DNA of 64,000 nt from Gammaproteobacteria bacterium. GTDB taxonomy: Bacteria; Pseudomonadota; Gammaproteobacteria; Steroidobacterales; Foliamicaceae. Within the stretch, counting starts at the first letter, position 1; each line of letters starts with the position of its first letter. A program made the position numbers and the translations under genes. The stretch lies in assembly GCA_009838035.1 (NCBI GenBank), contig VXSK01000002.1, forward strand, positions 1 through 64,000, given 5' to 3'. The notes under the pieces are model-generated. The model was given only the letters and a program-made list of their open reading frames with translations, was not told the DNA's origin and did no database searches. This document shows, in pieces, positions 8,437 through 16,139 of this stretch.

Positions 8437-10644
8437 CTAGACGGCGGCTTTGACCAGTGTCGGGCGGGGTTTGTCTTCCGCGGCAGCAGAATCCCCGGTC
8501 TCTGGAAACAGTTCGCCGGGCATGGCCGGCTGCGACTCCCGCAGGGCGCTGCCCCGGCCGGAAAGGCTGGGGTTGGTCATGAACCAGGTATGGGCGCTGA
8601 AATCGCCGGATTGATGATCCAGGCGGCGGTAAGCGCCGTCCGGTCCGAGTTGCCAGCTCTGCATCACGTCGAAGCGATTCGCCATCAGGACCTGCTCCAC
8701 GAGTTGCCGCTTGACCGTCTCGTTCTCGATCGGCACCAGCGTCTCCACGCGATGGTGCAGGTTGCGGGGCATCCAGTCGGCCGACGATACGAAAACCTTG
8801 CTGTCGGTGGAGGGAAGCTGGTGGCCGGCGCCGAAACACATGACACGGGAGTGTTCCAGGAACCTGCCGACCATGCTGCGCACCTGGATATTCTCCGACA
8901 TGCCGGGCACGCCCGGGCGCAGGCAGCAAATGCCCCGGACGTAGAGTTCGATCCGCACGCCGGCCTGGCTCGCCCGATAGAGGCAGTCGATGATATCCGG
9001 GTCAACGAGCGAATTGAGTTTGGCCCAGATCTCCGCCGGGCGCCCGGCGCGGGCATGGGCGACTTCATCCTCGATCAGTTCGACCAGACTGCTTTTCATT
9101 TGCGCGGGCGCGTACACCAGCTTTTCCATGTCCTCGGGCGTCGCGTAACCTGTCATGTAGTTGAACAGGCGCGCGGTATCGCGCCCCAGGGCCGCGTCGC
9201 AGGTGAAGAAGCTCAGGTCCGAATAAACGCGCGCGTTGATCGGATGGTAGTTGCCGGTGCCGAAATGGGTGTAGGTTCGCAATTCTCCCGCTTCCCTTCG
9301 CACCACCAGCGATACCTTGGCGTGGGTCTTGAGTTCCATGAAGCCGTAGACCACCTGCACGCCGGCGCGCTCCATCTCCTGCGCCCAGCGGATGTTTGCC
9401 GCTTCGTCGAAACGCGCCCGAAGCTCGACCATGGCGGTGACCAGCTTGCCGGCCTCGGCAGCGGCGATCAGCGCCTCGACGATCGGCGAGTCCTCGGACG
9501 TGCGGTACAGGGTCTGCTTGATCGCCACCACCGCCGGGTCATCGGTGGCGCGGCGCAGGAACTGCACGACCACGTCGAAACTCTCGTACGGATGCTGCAC
9601 CACGAAGTCCTTGGCGCGTATGGCGGCGAGGATGTCGCCGCCATATTCGCGGACCCGTTCGGGGAAGCGCACATTGAGCGGCTCGTGCTGCAGGTCGCGG
9701 CGCTGGTCCGTGATGATCTGCTTGATGTCCGACAGCCCCAGCATGCCGTCGATGTTGAAAACATGCGCATGCGAGGCGTTGAACGCTTTGAGCACGAACC
9801 GGCGGAAGTTCTTCGGCATGCCGGCCGCCACCTCCACCCGGATGACGTTGCCTCTGCGGCGCCGCAGCAGGGCGGTCTCGAAGGTCCGCACCAGGTCCTC
9901 GGCTTCCTCGTCGATCTCAAGGTCACTGTCGCGGCTGATACGGAAGATGCCGTGGCCCAGGATCTTCATGCCGGGGAACAGCAGCCTGAAGTTGCGGGCG
10001 ATGATTTCCTCGACGGCGACGAAGCGCAGGGCCTTGCCGGGCACCCGCACGAACCGCTCGATCTGGGGCGGGACCAGGACCAGGCCGTTGATCTCGTGCT
10101 TGTCCGCGGGCCGCATCAGCCGCAGCACGTACACAAGGCAACCGGTCTGTATGAAGGGGAAGGGGTGCGCCGTGTCGACCGCCTGGGGGGTCAGTACCGG
10201 AAACAACTGGTTCTCGAACCATCGCGACAGCCACTCCTGGGCCCGATTGCCCAATTCCTCGGGTTTTACCACCGCCACGCCGGCTTCGCGGCATTCGGCC
10301 AGCAACTGCGCGCTGCGCGTGGATTGGGCCTTGAGCAGCCTCTTTACCTGTTCGCGTATCGCTTCGAGCTGTTCGCCGGGGGTCAGCCCGTCATCGCTGC
10401 TCTTGGTGACGCCCGCCGCCACCTGCGCCATGAGGCCGGCCGCCCGCACCATGTAGAACTCGTCGAGGTTGCTGGCCGAGATGGACAGGAACCGCACGCG
10501 CTCCAGCAGCGGGTGGTTCTCGTTGCCGGCTTCCTCCAGTACCCGGGTATTGAATTCCAGCCACGACAGCTCGCGATTGATCAGGCGGCCGGCGACGCGC
10601 TCCGCCTCGCTCAGCGCCCGCGGCTTGCCGGACGCAGGCGTCAT
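8437..10644 (-). CDS. ppk1: polyphosphate kinase 1
   Basis: The product reversibly transfers the gamma-phosphate of ATP to polyphosphate. The 735-residue protein starts with the conserved INRELSWLEFNTRVLEEA region and SNLDEFYMVRAAGL, and carries YTHFGTGNYHP and the later FLEHSR segment, which hold the active-site histidines of the family. The ATG at 10644 gives a normal family length. The ATG at 10704 would add 20 residues and has AGGA upstream, so it remains possible. The open frame extends further to 11193, but that part is antisense to sixA and is not real. ppk1 is divergent from the sixA-motor unit. Confidence 0.93.
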   Translation of the reverse strand: MTPASGKPRALSEAERVAGRLINRELSWLEFNTRVLEEAGNENHPLLERVRFLSISASNLDEFYMVRAAGLMAQVAAGVTKSSDDGLTPGEQLEAIREQVKRLLKAQSTRSAQLLAECREAGVAVVKPEELGNRAQEWLSRWFENQLFPVLTPQAVDTAHPFPFIQTGCLVYVLRLMRPADKHEINGLVLVPPQIERFVRVPGKALRFVAVEEIIARNFRLLFPGMKILGHGIFRISRDSDLEIDEEAEDLVRTFETALLRRRRGNVIRVEVAAGMPKNFRRFVLKAFNASHAHVFNIDGMLGLSDIKQIITDQRRDLQHEPLNVRFPERVREYGGDILAAIRAKDFVVQHPYESFDVVVQFLRRATDDPAVVAIKQTLYRTSEDSPIVEALIAAAEAGKLVTAMVELRARFDEAANIRWAQEMERAGVQVVYGFMELKTHAKVSLVVRREAGELRTYTHFGTGNYHPINARVYSDLSFFTCDAALGRDTARLFNYMTGYATPEDMEKLVYAPAQMKSSLVELIEDEVAHARAGRPAEIWAKLNSLVDPDIIDCLYRASQAGVRIELYVRGICCLRPGVPGMSENIQVRSMVGRFLEHSRVMCFGAGHQLPSTDSKVFVSSADWMPRNLHHRVETLVPIENETVKRQLVEQVLMANRFDVMQSWQLGPDGAYRRLDHQSGDFSAHTWFMTNPSLSGRGSALRESQPAMPGELFPETGDSAAAEDKPRPTLVKAAV

Positions 10645-10746
10645 TCGGGTGTTCCCGGATGGCGTGGAATGTGCCCCATGATCGGAGTAGCATACAGGAG
10701 TCATGAGCAATTCCTGGAAAGGAGGGCGTGCCGCCCGTGTTCCGGC

Positions 10747-11283
10747 ATGAAGCGCCTTTGGCTGCTTCGGCATGCCAAGGCCGGGCCGTATTCCGCCGAC
10801 GATTTCGAGCGGGCGCTGGCCCCCAGAGGCCGGAAGAACGCGCCCGCGATGGGAGAGAAGCTGGCGGCCGTGGGATGCGCTCCCGAGAGAATCCTCTGTT
10901 CCGCCGGTCGCCGGGCCGTGGAGACGATGTGCGGCGTCCTGCCCAGCCTTCCCGCCGACCTCAGCATCGAGGTGATGCGGAGGCTCTACACCTTCAGCCC
11001 GGGCAACGTGCTGCAGTGCCTGCGCGAACTGCCGGAGGATGCCGGCGACGTCATGGTGGTCGGTCACAACCCGGCTTTGCAGGAATTGGCGCTGTACCTG
11101 GCCGGCAGGGGCGAAGAGGAGGCTTTCGCTGTGCTCCACGGAAAGTTTCCCACCTGCGCCGTGGCCGAGCTGGAGTTTCCCGAGTCGCCGCACACGACGG
11201 ACTGGGACGAAGGCAGCGCATTTCTTCGGCGTGTCATGACGCCCCGCCCGCCGCGATACTTGCGGACACCCCTGGTCGACTAG
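10747..11283 (+). CDS. sixA: SixA-type phosphohistidine phosphatase
   Basis: The 178-residue protein belongs to the histidine phosphatase (phosphoglycerate mutase-like) superfamily. It has the catalytic RHAKAG motif at residues 8-13, the SixA-specific DFERALAPRGRKNAP segment and the second catalytic histidine in VVGHNPALQEL. Such enzymes remove phosphate from phosphohistidine on Hpt or phosphotransferase proteins. It is the first gene of a tight plus-strand cluster; the next gene begins 10 bp later. An AAGGAGG lies about 22 bp upstream of the ATG, too far to be an ideal ribosome-binding site, and no other in-frame start is available. Confidence 0.88.
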   Translation: MKRLWLLRHAKAGPYSADDFERALAPRGRKNAPAMGEKLAAVGCAPERILCSAGRRAVETMCGVLPSLPADLSIEVMRRLYTFSPGNVLQCLRELPEDAGDVMVVGHNPALQELALYLAGRGEEEAFAVLHGKFPTCAVAELEFPESPHTTDWDEGSAFLRRVMTPRPPRYLRTPLVD

Positions 11284-11293
11284 TGAGCAATCG

Positions 11294-12091
11294 ATGAGAA
11301 GACAGTTACCGGTCGAATTCGTTTTTCAGATTTTTTCGCTGTTGCTTTCGGTGATCATCGTGCACGCGATGTACGTCGCCTGGATCCGCCCCCAGGCGAA
11401 CGCGGTCATCGAAGAGCAGCGGATCATGCTGGAGCAGGACGCCGACTACGTACCCGAACGCTCCCTGTACGTGATCGTGCGCGATTTCGAGCAGGAGGCC
11501 TGCCTGATCCTGGCGCTCTGGGCGCTTGCGATCATGGGCTACAAGGCCCGCGGGGCGCTGCGCGAGCGCTCACTGCTGCAGCGTGACCTCCTGCCACTGG
11601 CGGAAGGGGTGCGCATCCTGCCGGAGGACACGCGCGAGCACGCGCGCCAGTTGCGTGCGCTGCCCGAATCACAGCAGCGCTTGCTGTTGCCGCGGGTGCT
11701 ACTTAGCGCGCTGCAGCGGTTCGGCGCCACCGGCAATGTGCAGGACGTTTCGTCCGCTACCCAGACGCTGGTCAATGCCGAAGCCGAGCGGCTGGAGTCG
11801 GAACTGTCGATGATCCGGTATATCGCCTGGGCGATACCCTCGATCGGCTTTATCGGCACCGTGCGCGGAATCGGCCAGGCGCTGACGCTGGCCTACAGGG
11901 CCGTGGAGGGCGACATCAGCGGCGTGACCGAGAGCCTCGGCGTGGCCTTCAATTCCACCTTCTTCGCCCTGCTGGTCAGCATCATCATCATGTTCCTGGT
12001 CCACCAGCTTCAATTGTTGCAGGAGCGACTGGTCTTCGAGACCTCGGATTACTGCGACGAACGGCTGATCCGCCGCCTGCAGGGCGACTGA
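11294..12091 (+). CDS. MotA/TolQ/ExbB-like proton-channel subunit
   Basis: The 265-residue membrane protein has four likely transmembrane helices at about residues 9-31, 68-83, 176-198 and 219-238. The last two carry the family pattern IPSIGFIGTVRGIGQAL and a Thr/Ser-containing helix with FNSTFFALLVSII. The cytoplasmic loop between helices 2 and 3 (about 85-175) is mostly charged helix, as in MotA/ExbB proteins. Such subunits form a pentamer around two MotB/ExbD-type partners and convert ion flow into rotation or force. The expected partner is encoded two genes downstream and has a matching anchor helix with Asp15. Flagellar, Tol and Exb genes are absent here, so this is not an obvious stator of those systems. 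Confidence 0.85.
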   Translation: MRRQLPVEFVFQIFSLLLSVIIVHAMYVAWIRPQANAVIEEQRIMLEQDADYVPERSLYVIVRDFEQEACLILALWALAIMGYKARGALRERSLLQRDLLPLAEGVRILPEDTREHARQLRALPESQQRLLLPRVLLSALQRFGATGNVQDVSSATQTLVNAEAERLESELSMIRYIAWAIPSIGFIGTVRGIGQALTLAYRAVEGDISGVTESLGVAFNSTFFALLVSIIIMFLVHQLQLLQERLVFETSDYCDERLIRRLQGD

Positions 12092-12109
12092 GCCGGGGGG
12101 CGTCAACAA

Positions 12110-13522
12110 ATGGCGCTGGTCGCGCTGGAAATCAATGGAGCGGCACTGGTAGGCGCTACCTCCGCCGGAGTGCTGTTCAACGAGCCGGGCGTGGCGCTGG
12201 TGCAAAAGCGCCGCGTGGCGTTCGGGCGCGAAGCGGTCGAAGAGGCGCGGCGCGATCCCGCAAACAGTTACCGGAATTACTGGGAATTGCTGTCGGACGA
12301 ATCGCTACCCAGGCCGGCGCGGGGGTTTCGCAGTTATGCCGACCTGGCCCACGGTCAAATGCAGGGGCTTTGGAAGCGCTTTCGGGAGTCCGTGGGAGAC
12401 ATTAGCGGTGTGGTCCTGGTCATTCCGGCCGGCGTTGCGGAAGACCGCCTGGCGTTGCTGCTGGGGATCGCCGAGGAAGCCGGACTGCCGGTGTCCGGGC
12501 TGGTCGAAAGCGGAGTTGCCGCGGTGCGGGGCGCCGCGTCGGGCCGCGCCTGCCTCCACGTCGAAGCAACGGCCGAGCGTCTGGCGGTGTCCCGGCTCGC
12601 GGCGGGTGACGGGCGAATCCGGCGCGAGGAGATCCTGTTCGACGGGCGTCCGGGATTGCGGCATCTGCGAGCGGCCATGATTAGCTACGTTGCCGGCCGG
12701 TTCGTGGCGGGTTCCCGCTTTGATCCGCTGGACCTGCCCGTAACCGAACAGGAACTGGCGGGGCGACTGGATGCCTGGCTCCAGGCGGTCCTGTCCGGCG
12801 GCGAACTGGGAATCGAGCTTGATGCGGCTCCGGTGACCGCTACCGCGGTCCTCACTCGAGATGACTGTCTTGCTTCGATCGAGCGGCTGCTGGGAGCCGC
12901 GGGAAACCGTCTGCGATCGTGGTGCACGGGTCCCGGGGCCGCGGACGTATACCTGTCGGGGACCCTTGCGGAGGCCCCCGGCTGCGCCGAGGTGTTTGCG
13001 CGGCTGCTCGCCATGGAGGTCCAGGTCCTGCCGGCCGGCGCCGCGGCATTGGGAGCGCTGGAGCGGTTCACGCCGATGGCGGGCGCGAAGGACCGACACG
13101 TGCTGCTAAAGTCCCTGCCGGCAGCTGACTTGGCGGACGGCCCGGGCACGGCGCGCAATGCCCGGCCGGACCCTGCCGCGGCGCCGGTCGCCGGAAACAG
13201 GGAAACGGGAGAGCGGACGCCCACCCACGTCGTGTTCGGCGGCCGGGCCTGGCGCATCGGCGCCGAAGGCCTGCATCTCGGTTCGTCGCCGCAACCCGGG
13301 GGCCTGTCGATCGTGCTCTCACCGGAAGGCGGGATTTCGAGAAACCACTGCACCGTGGTGCTGGAGAACGGACAGGCGGTATTGCATGATCACAGCCGAT
13401 ACGGAACCAACCTGAACGGCGCCCCGGTGGCCGATTCGGCGCCGTTGCGCGGGGGCGACGTGGTGGGAGTGGGACCGCTGGAGTTCCTGATCGCGCGCGA
13501 GGTGGGCGGCGATGGCTCGTAG
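12110..13522 (+). CDS. actin/Hsp70-like domain protein with C-terminal FHA domain
   Basis: The 470-residue protein has two parts. Residues 1 to about 310 resemble an ASKHA fold (LVALEINGAALVGATS at the start, SGVVLVIPAGV near 100, LVESGVAAVRGAASGRACLHVEA near 135), though the nucleotide-binding motifs are degenerate. After a Pro/Ala-rich linker, about residues 385-465 form an FHA domain with LGSS, GISRNHC and SRYGTNLNG, the phosphothreonine-binding residues. No transmembrane segment is seen, so it should be cytoplasmic. It lies between the channel subunit and the vWA partner and overlaps the latter by 11 bp. The first-half assignment is inferred from pattern and is less certain than FHA. Confidence 0.75.
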   Translation: MALVALEINGAALVGATSAGVLFNEPGVALVQKRRVAFGREAVEEARRDPANSYRNYWELLSDESLPRPARGFRSYADLAHGQMQGLWKRFRESVGDISGVVLVIPAGVAEDRLALLLGIAEEAGLPVSGLVESGVAAVRGAASGRACLHVEATAERLAVSRLAAGDGRIRREEILFDGRPGLRHLRAAMISYVAGRFVAGSRFDPLDLPVTEQELAGRLDAWLQAVLSGGELGIELDAAPVTATAVLTRDDCLASIERLLGAAGNRLRSWCTGPGAADVYLSGTLAEAPGCAEVFARLLAMEVQVLPAGAAALGALERFTPMAGAKDRHVLLKSLPAADLADGPGTARNARPDPAAAPVAGNRETGERTPTHVVFGGRAWRIGAEGLHLGSSPQPGGLSIVLSPEGGISRNHCTVVLENGQAVLHDHSRYGTNLNGAPVADSAPLRGGDVVGVGPLEFLIAREVGGDGS

Positions 13523-14609
13523 GCGCTTTCACGTATTCAGCATGTCGTTTCTGGACATCATTTCCTGCGGCTTCGGCGCGGTCGTGCTGTTCTTCGTGAT
13601 CATCAACGCGCAGGTGCGCCTGCGGGCCGATGCCGAGCGTATCGATCTGCTCAGCGATTCCACGCAGCTTGAAGAGGAGGTCCTGGAAGGGCGCAAGGAC
13701 CTGCTGCAGTTGCGCGGTGAGCGCGACACGCTCGACGAGCGACGCGCAACGGCAATCGAGGAGTTGAGAAAGCTGCGCGAGCGCCTTGCCGCACTGCTGG
13801 CGGAGCTGGCGGAATACGAACGCCTGGGGACCCAGAGCGAGGAGTCGGTCGAGAAGCTGCGGGCCGACGTGGATCGGCTCAGGGAAATGCAGGAGGAACT
13901 GGAGGCGCGTGTCGCCGAGGCGGACGAAGGAACGGGGCAGCGCGTGCGCGGCTTCGAGGGCACGGGCGAGCGGCAATACCTGACAGGCATGCAGATGGGT
14001 GGCGATCGCGTACTGATCCTGGTGGATGCGTCCGCCAGCATGCTGGGGCGCACCTACATCGACGTGTTGCGTTTTCGCCTGATGGAAGAAGAACTCAAGC
14101 CCCGCGCGCCCAAGTGGGTCCAGGTCGTGAACTCGGTCGACTGGATCACGACGCGGCTGGAGCCGCAACAGAGATTTCAGGTCTATATCTTCGGAGTCGA
14201 GCACAGGAGCATCCTTGAGGGCACGGACGGCGAGTGGCTCAGCGTGGCCGACGGCGCGCGGGTTTCCGAAGCGATCGAGGCCTTGCGCAAGTTCGCGCCG
14301 AACGGCGGAACCAGCCTGCATGCGGCGATGCGCGCCATTCGCGCCATGGAGCCGCTGCCGGACAACGTGTACCTGCTGACCGACGGACTGCCGACGCAGG
14401 GCGCCAGTCCTCCCTCGCGGGTCGGATGGGTGGATACGCGGGCGCGTGAGCGGTTCTTTGACCGCGCTCGACGCGATCTGCCCTCGGGGATTCCGGTCAA
14501 TGTGCTGTTCTACCCGATGGACGGGGACCCGCGCGCGACCGGCTATTTCTGGCTGATGGCCTCGCAGACCCGGGGGTCCTTCGTCAGCGTTTCCCGCGAC
14601 TGGCCCTGA
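13512..14609 (+). CDS. MotB-like anchor, coiled coil and von Willebrand factor A domain protein
   Basis: The 365-residue protein begins with a short cytoplasmic tail and one transmembrane helix (about residues 13-32), SFLDIISCGFGAVVLFFVI. This matches the anchor helix of MotB/ExbD/ZorB proteins, with Asp15 in the position of the ion-carrying aspartate. A long charged coiled coil (about 35-135) leads to a vWA domain (about 160-360) with the MIDAS motif DASAS at 172-176, the later GGTSLHAAM threonine and LLTDG. If topology follows MotB, the coiled coil and vWA lie in the periplasm. It starts inside the FHA gene (11-bp overlap) and is almost certainly the partner of the MotA-like channel. The usual OmpA-type peptidoglycan-binding domain is replaced by vWA. 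Confidence 0.85.
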   Translation: MARRRFHVFSMSFLDIISCGFGAVVLFFVIINAQVRLRADAERIDLLSDSTQLEEEVLEGRKDLLQLRGERDTLDERRATAIEELRKLRERLAALLAELAEYERLGTQSEESVEKLRADVDRLREMQEELEARVAEADEGTGQRVRGFEGTGERQYLTGMQMGGDRVLILVDASASMLGRTYIDVLRFRLMEEELKPRAPKWVQVVNSVDWITTRLEPQQRFQVYIFGVEHRSILEGTDGEWLSVADGARVSEAIEALRKFAPNGGTSLHAAMRAIRAMEPLPDNVYLLTDGLPTQGASPPSRVGWVDTRARERFFDRARRDLPSGIPVNVLFYPMDGDPRATGYFWLMASQTRGSFVSVSRDWP

Positions 14610-14681
14610 CAAACCCCAGGGACGTCCCAACTCTCCCCCGCCCGTTTGCACCCGCAGCAGACGAAGACAAGTCGGAGGTAT

Positions 14682-14711
14682 TTGGAAGTGTAGTATCGGT
14701 AATGGTATCAT
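14682..14711 (+). promoter_or_regulatory. possible sigma-70 promoter of hicAB
   Basis: TTGGAA (14682-14687) and TATCAT (14706-14711) are separated by 18 bases and lie just upstream of hicA. The repeated GTATC and GGTATC words around the -10 could serve HicB autoregulation. This is a motif-level prediction only. Confidence 0.4.
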
Positions 14712-14733
14712 TTGGCTGTGCAAGGAGGCACCC

Positions 14734-14970
14734 ATGGATCTTGATAGGCTTCGCCGCAACCCACGAGGAGTTTCGTTCCGCGATCTGTGCAAAGTGTGTG
14801 ATGCCTACTTCGGCAGACCCCGGCAAAGTGGCACGAGTCATCGGATTTACGCAACTCCATGGCGGGGAGATCCCAGGGTCAATATTCAAAACCATCGTGG
14901 TATGGCCAAGGCTTATCAGGTTCGGCAAGTTATCAAGGCTATTGAGAGGCTGGAGAAAGAACATGGCTGA
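14734..14970 (+). CDS. hicA: HicA-type mRNA interferase toxin
   Basis: The 78-residue protein has the double-stranded-RNA-binding-like HicA fold, with the catalytic histidine in GTSHRIYATPW followed by RVNIQNH and the C-terminal helix KAYQVRQVIKAIERL. HicA cleaves mRNA when not bound by HicB. AGGAGG lies 6 bases before the ATG. The stop overlaps the hicB start by 8 bp, giving the usual toxin-first operon. All recognisable residues are present, so the toxin is probably active. Confidence 0.9.
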   Translation: MDLDRLRRNPRGVSFRDLCKVCDAYFGRPRQSGTSHRIYATPWRGDPRVNIQNHRGMAKAYQVRQVIKAIERLEKEHG

Positions 14971-15283
14971 CCATTACACCTATCGCCTGACCTGGTCTCC
15001 AGAAGACCAGGAGCACGTAGCGTTGTGCGTTGAGTTTCCGTCTCTTAGCTGGCTTGCCAATTCGCCCCAGGCAGCCCTGGCGGGGATTCGCAAATTGGTG
15101 CACGAAGTGCTCAGTGATATGCAGGCTGCAGGCGAGTCACCGCCGGAGCCGCTCGCAGATCGGGCGTATAGCGGCAGATTCCTGGTTCGAATTCCGCCTG
15201 ATATGCATCGAGAACTTGCAATCAAGGCAGCAGAGCAAGGGGTTAGCCTGAATCGGCTCGTTAGCTCTCGCTTGACGCGCTGA
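14963..15283 (+). CDS. hicB: HicB-type antitoxin
   Basis: The 106-residue protein has an N-terminal partial RNase H-like HicB domain (TYRLTWSPEDQEHVALCVEFPSL, then SPQAALAGI) and a C-terminal ribbon-helix-helix DNA-binding segment (FLVRIPPDMHRELAIKAAEQ, then SLNRLVSSRL). It binds HicA and represses the operon. The ATG at 14963 is chosen because the protein then begins directly with the HicB domain and overlaps hicA by 8 bp. The longer open frame to 14702 would cover all of hicA in another frame. Confidence 0.9.
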   Translation: MADHYTYRLTWSPEDQEHVALCVEFPSLSWLANSPQAALAGIRKLVHEVLSDMQAAGESPPEPLADRAYSGRFLVRIPPDMHRELAIKAAEQGVSLNRLVSSRLTR

Positions 15284-15326
15284 AGCGCAAACTGCGGGAT
15301 AATGCGCGCGCCAGGAGAAGGGCGGT

Positions 15327-16118
15327 ATGGACTTGCACTTGAGCGATAAGGTAGCGCTGATTACGGGGGCCACCGGTGGCCTGGGTACGGCCTGCGCGCG
15401 GCAAATGGCTGAGGAAGGAGCCGTGGTGTTCCTCACCGCCCGCACGACAACGAACCTGGAGGAACTGGCGCTCCAGCTGCGCCAGGAAACACGCGCCGAA
15501 ATTGGGTGGTTGGCGGCGGATTTGACGTCCTCTGACGCTGCGGAGACAGTCGTTTCTGCGGCCAGAAAAATATTCCAACGAATCGATATTCTGGTGAACT
15601 GCGCCGGGGCGTCGGCAGGCGGACTGTTCTGGGAAATACCGGATTCGGCCTGGGAGGACAGCATGGCGCTCAAGTTCATGGCCACCATCCGGATGATTCG
15701 CGCGGTCCTGCCCGGCATGATCGAGCGGCGCTATGGGCGAATCGTGACACTGGTGGGCAATTCGGGCCGCGAACCGGACCCCCGCATGCTGCCGGGCGCC
15801 GCGGCGAACGCCGGTTTGCTCGCGGTCACCACCGGACTGGCGCGGGAAGTGGCCGAACACGGCGTGGTCATCAACGCCGTCAATCCCGGTCCCACGAGGA
15901 CGGGCCGCTGGGAGGGCATGATGGAATCGTTCGCCGCCCGCAGCGGCAAGACGCCCGCGGAGGAGGAACGGAGTTTCCTGGATGCGATTCCCCAGAAGAG
16001 GTTGGGAACGACCGGAGAAATCGCCCGGCTGGTTGCGTTTCTGGCGAGCGATGCCGCTCCGCACGTTACCGGGCGTTCCATTACGGCCGACGGCGGGGCG
16101 GCCCGCGCAATTCTCTGA
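15327..16118 (+). CDS. SDR family protein lacking the catalytic Tyr-Lys pair
   Basis: The 263-residue protein has a classical short-chain dehydrogenase Rossmann fold: TGATGGLG at residues 13-20, NCAG at 91-94, Ser146 and NPGPTRTG near 186-193. Where active SDRs have YxxxK, it reads GAAAN (157-161), so both the catalytic tyrosine and lysine are missing. Related FabG-like proteins with this change exist, and their chemistry is unclear. AGGAG lies about 9 bases upstream of the ATG. A GATAAT at 15298-15303 could be a -10, and TTGACG lies 20 bp before it inside the end of hicB. It is followed by an acyl-CoA dehydrogenase, so a role in acyl-CoA or branched-acid metabolism is plausible. Confidence 0.85.
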   Translation: MDLHLSDKVALITGATGGLGTACARQMAEEGAVVFLTARTTTNLEELALQLRQETRAEIGWLAADLTSSDAAETVVSAARKIFQRIDILVNCAGASAGGLFWEIPDSAWEDSMALKFMATIRMIRAVLPGMIERRYGRIVTLVGNSGREPDPRMLPGAAANAGLLAVTTGLAREVAEHGVVINAVNPGPTRTGRWEGMMESFAARSGKTPAEEERSFLDAIPQKRLGTTGEIARLVAFLASDAAPHVTGRSITADGGAARAIL

Positions 16119-16139
16119 ACTCCAGCGGTATTGAAGCTC

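Noticed and set aside
10645-11193. Upstream extension of the ppk1 frame
   Set aside because: It is antisense to sixA and lacks any polyphosphate-kinase similarity; Ppk1 begins at its conserved INRELSWLEF region.
8185-11283. A 1032-codon plus-strand open frame covering ppk1 and ending in sixA
   Set aside because: Only its last 178 codons encode SixA. The rest is antisense to ppk1, whose protein has strong family motifs; GC-rich DNA keeps the opposite frame open.
11294-14609. Calling the motor cluster a Zorya defence system
   Set aside because: The anchor helix is ZorB-like, but ZorB has an OmpA-like domain rather than vWA, and no ZorC/ZorD/ZorE effector is present.
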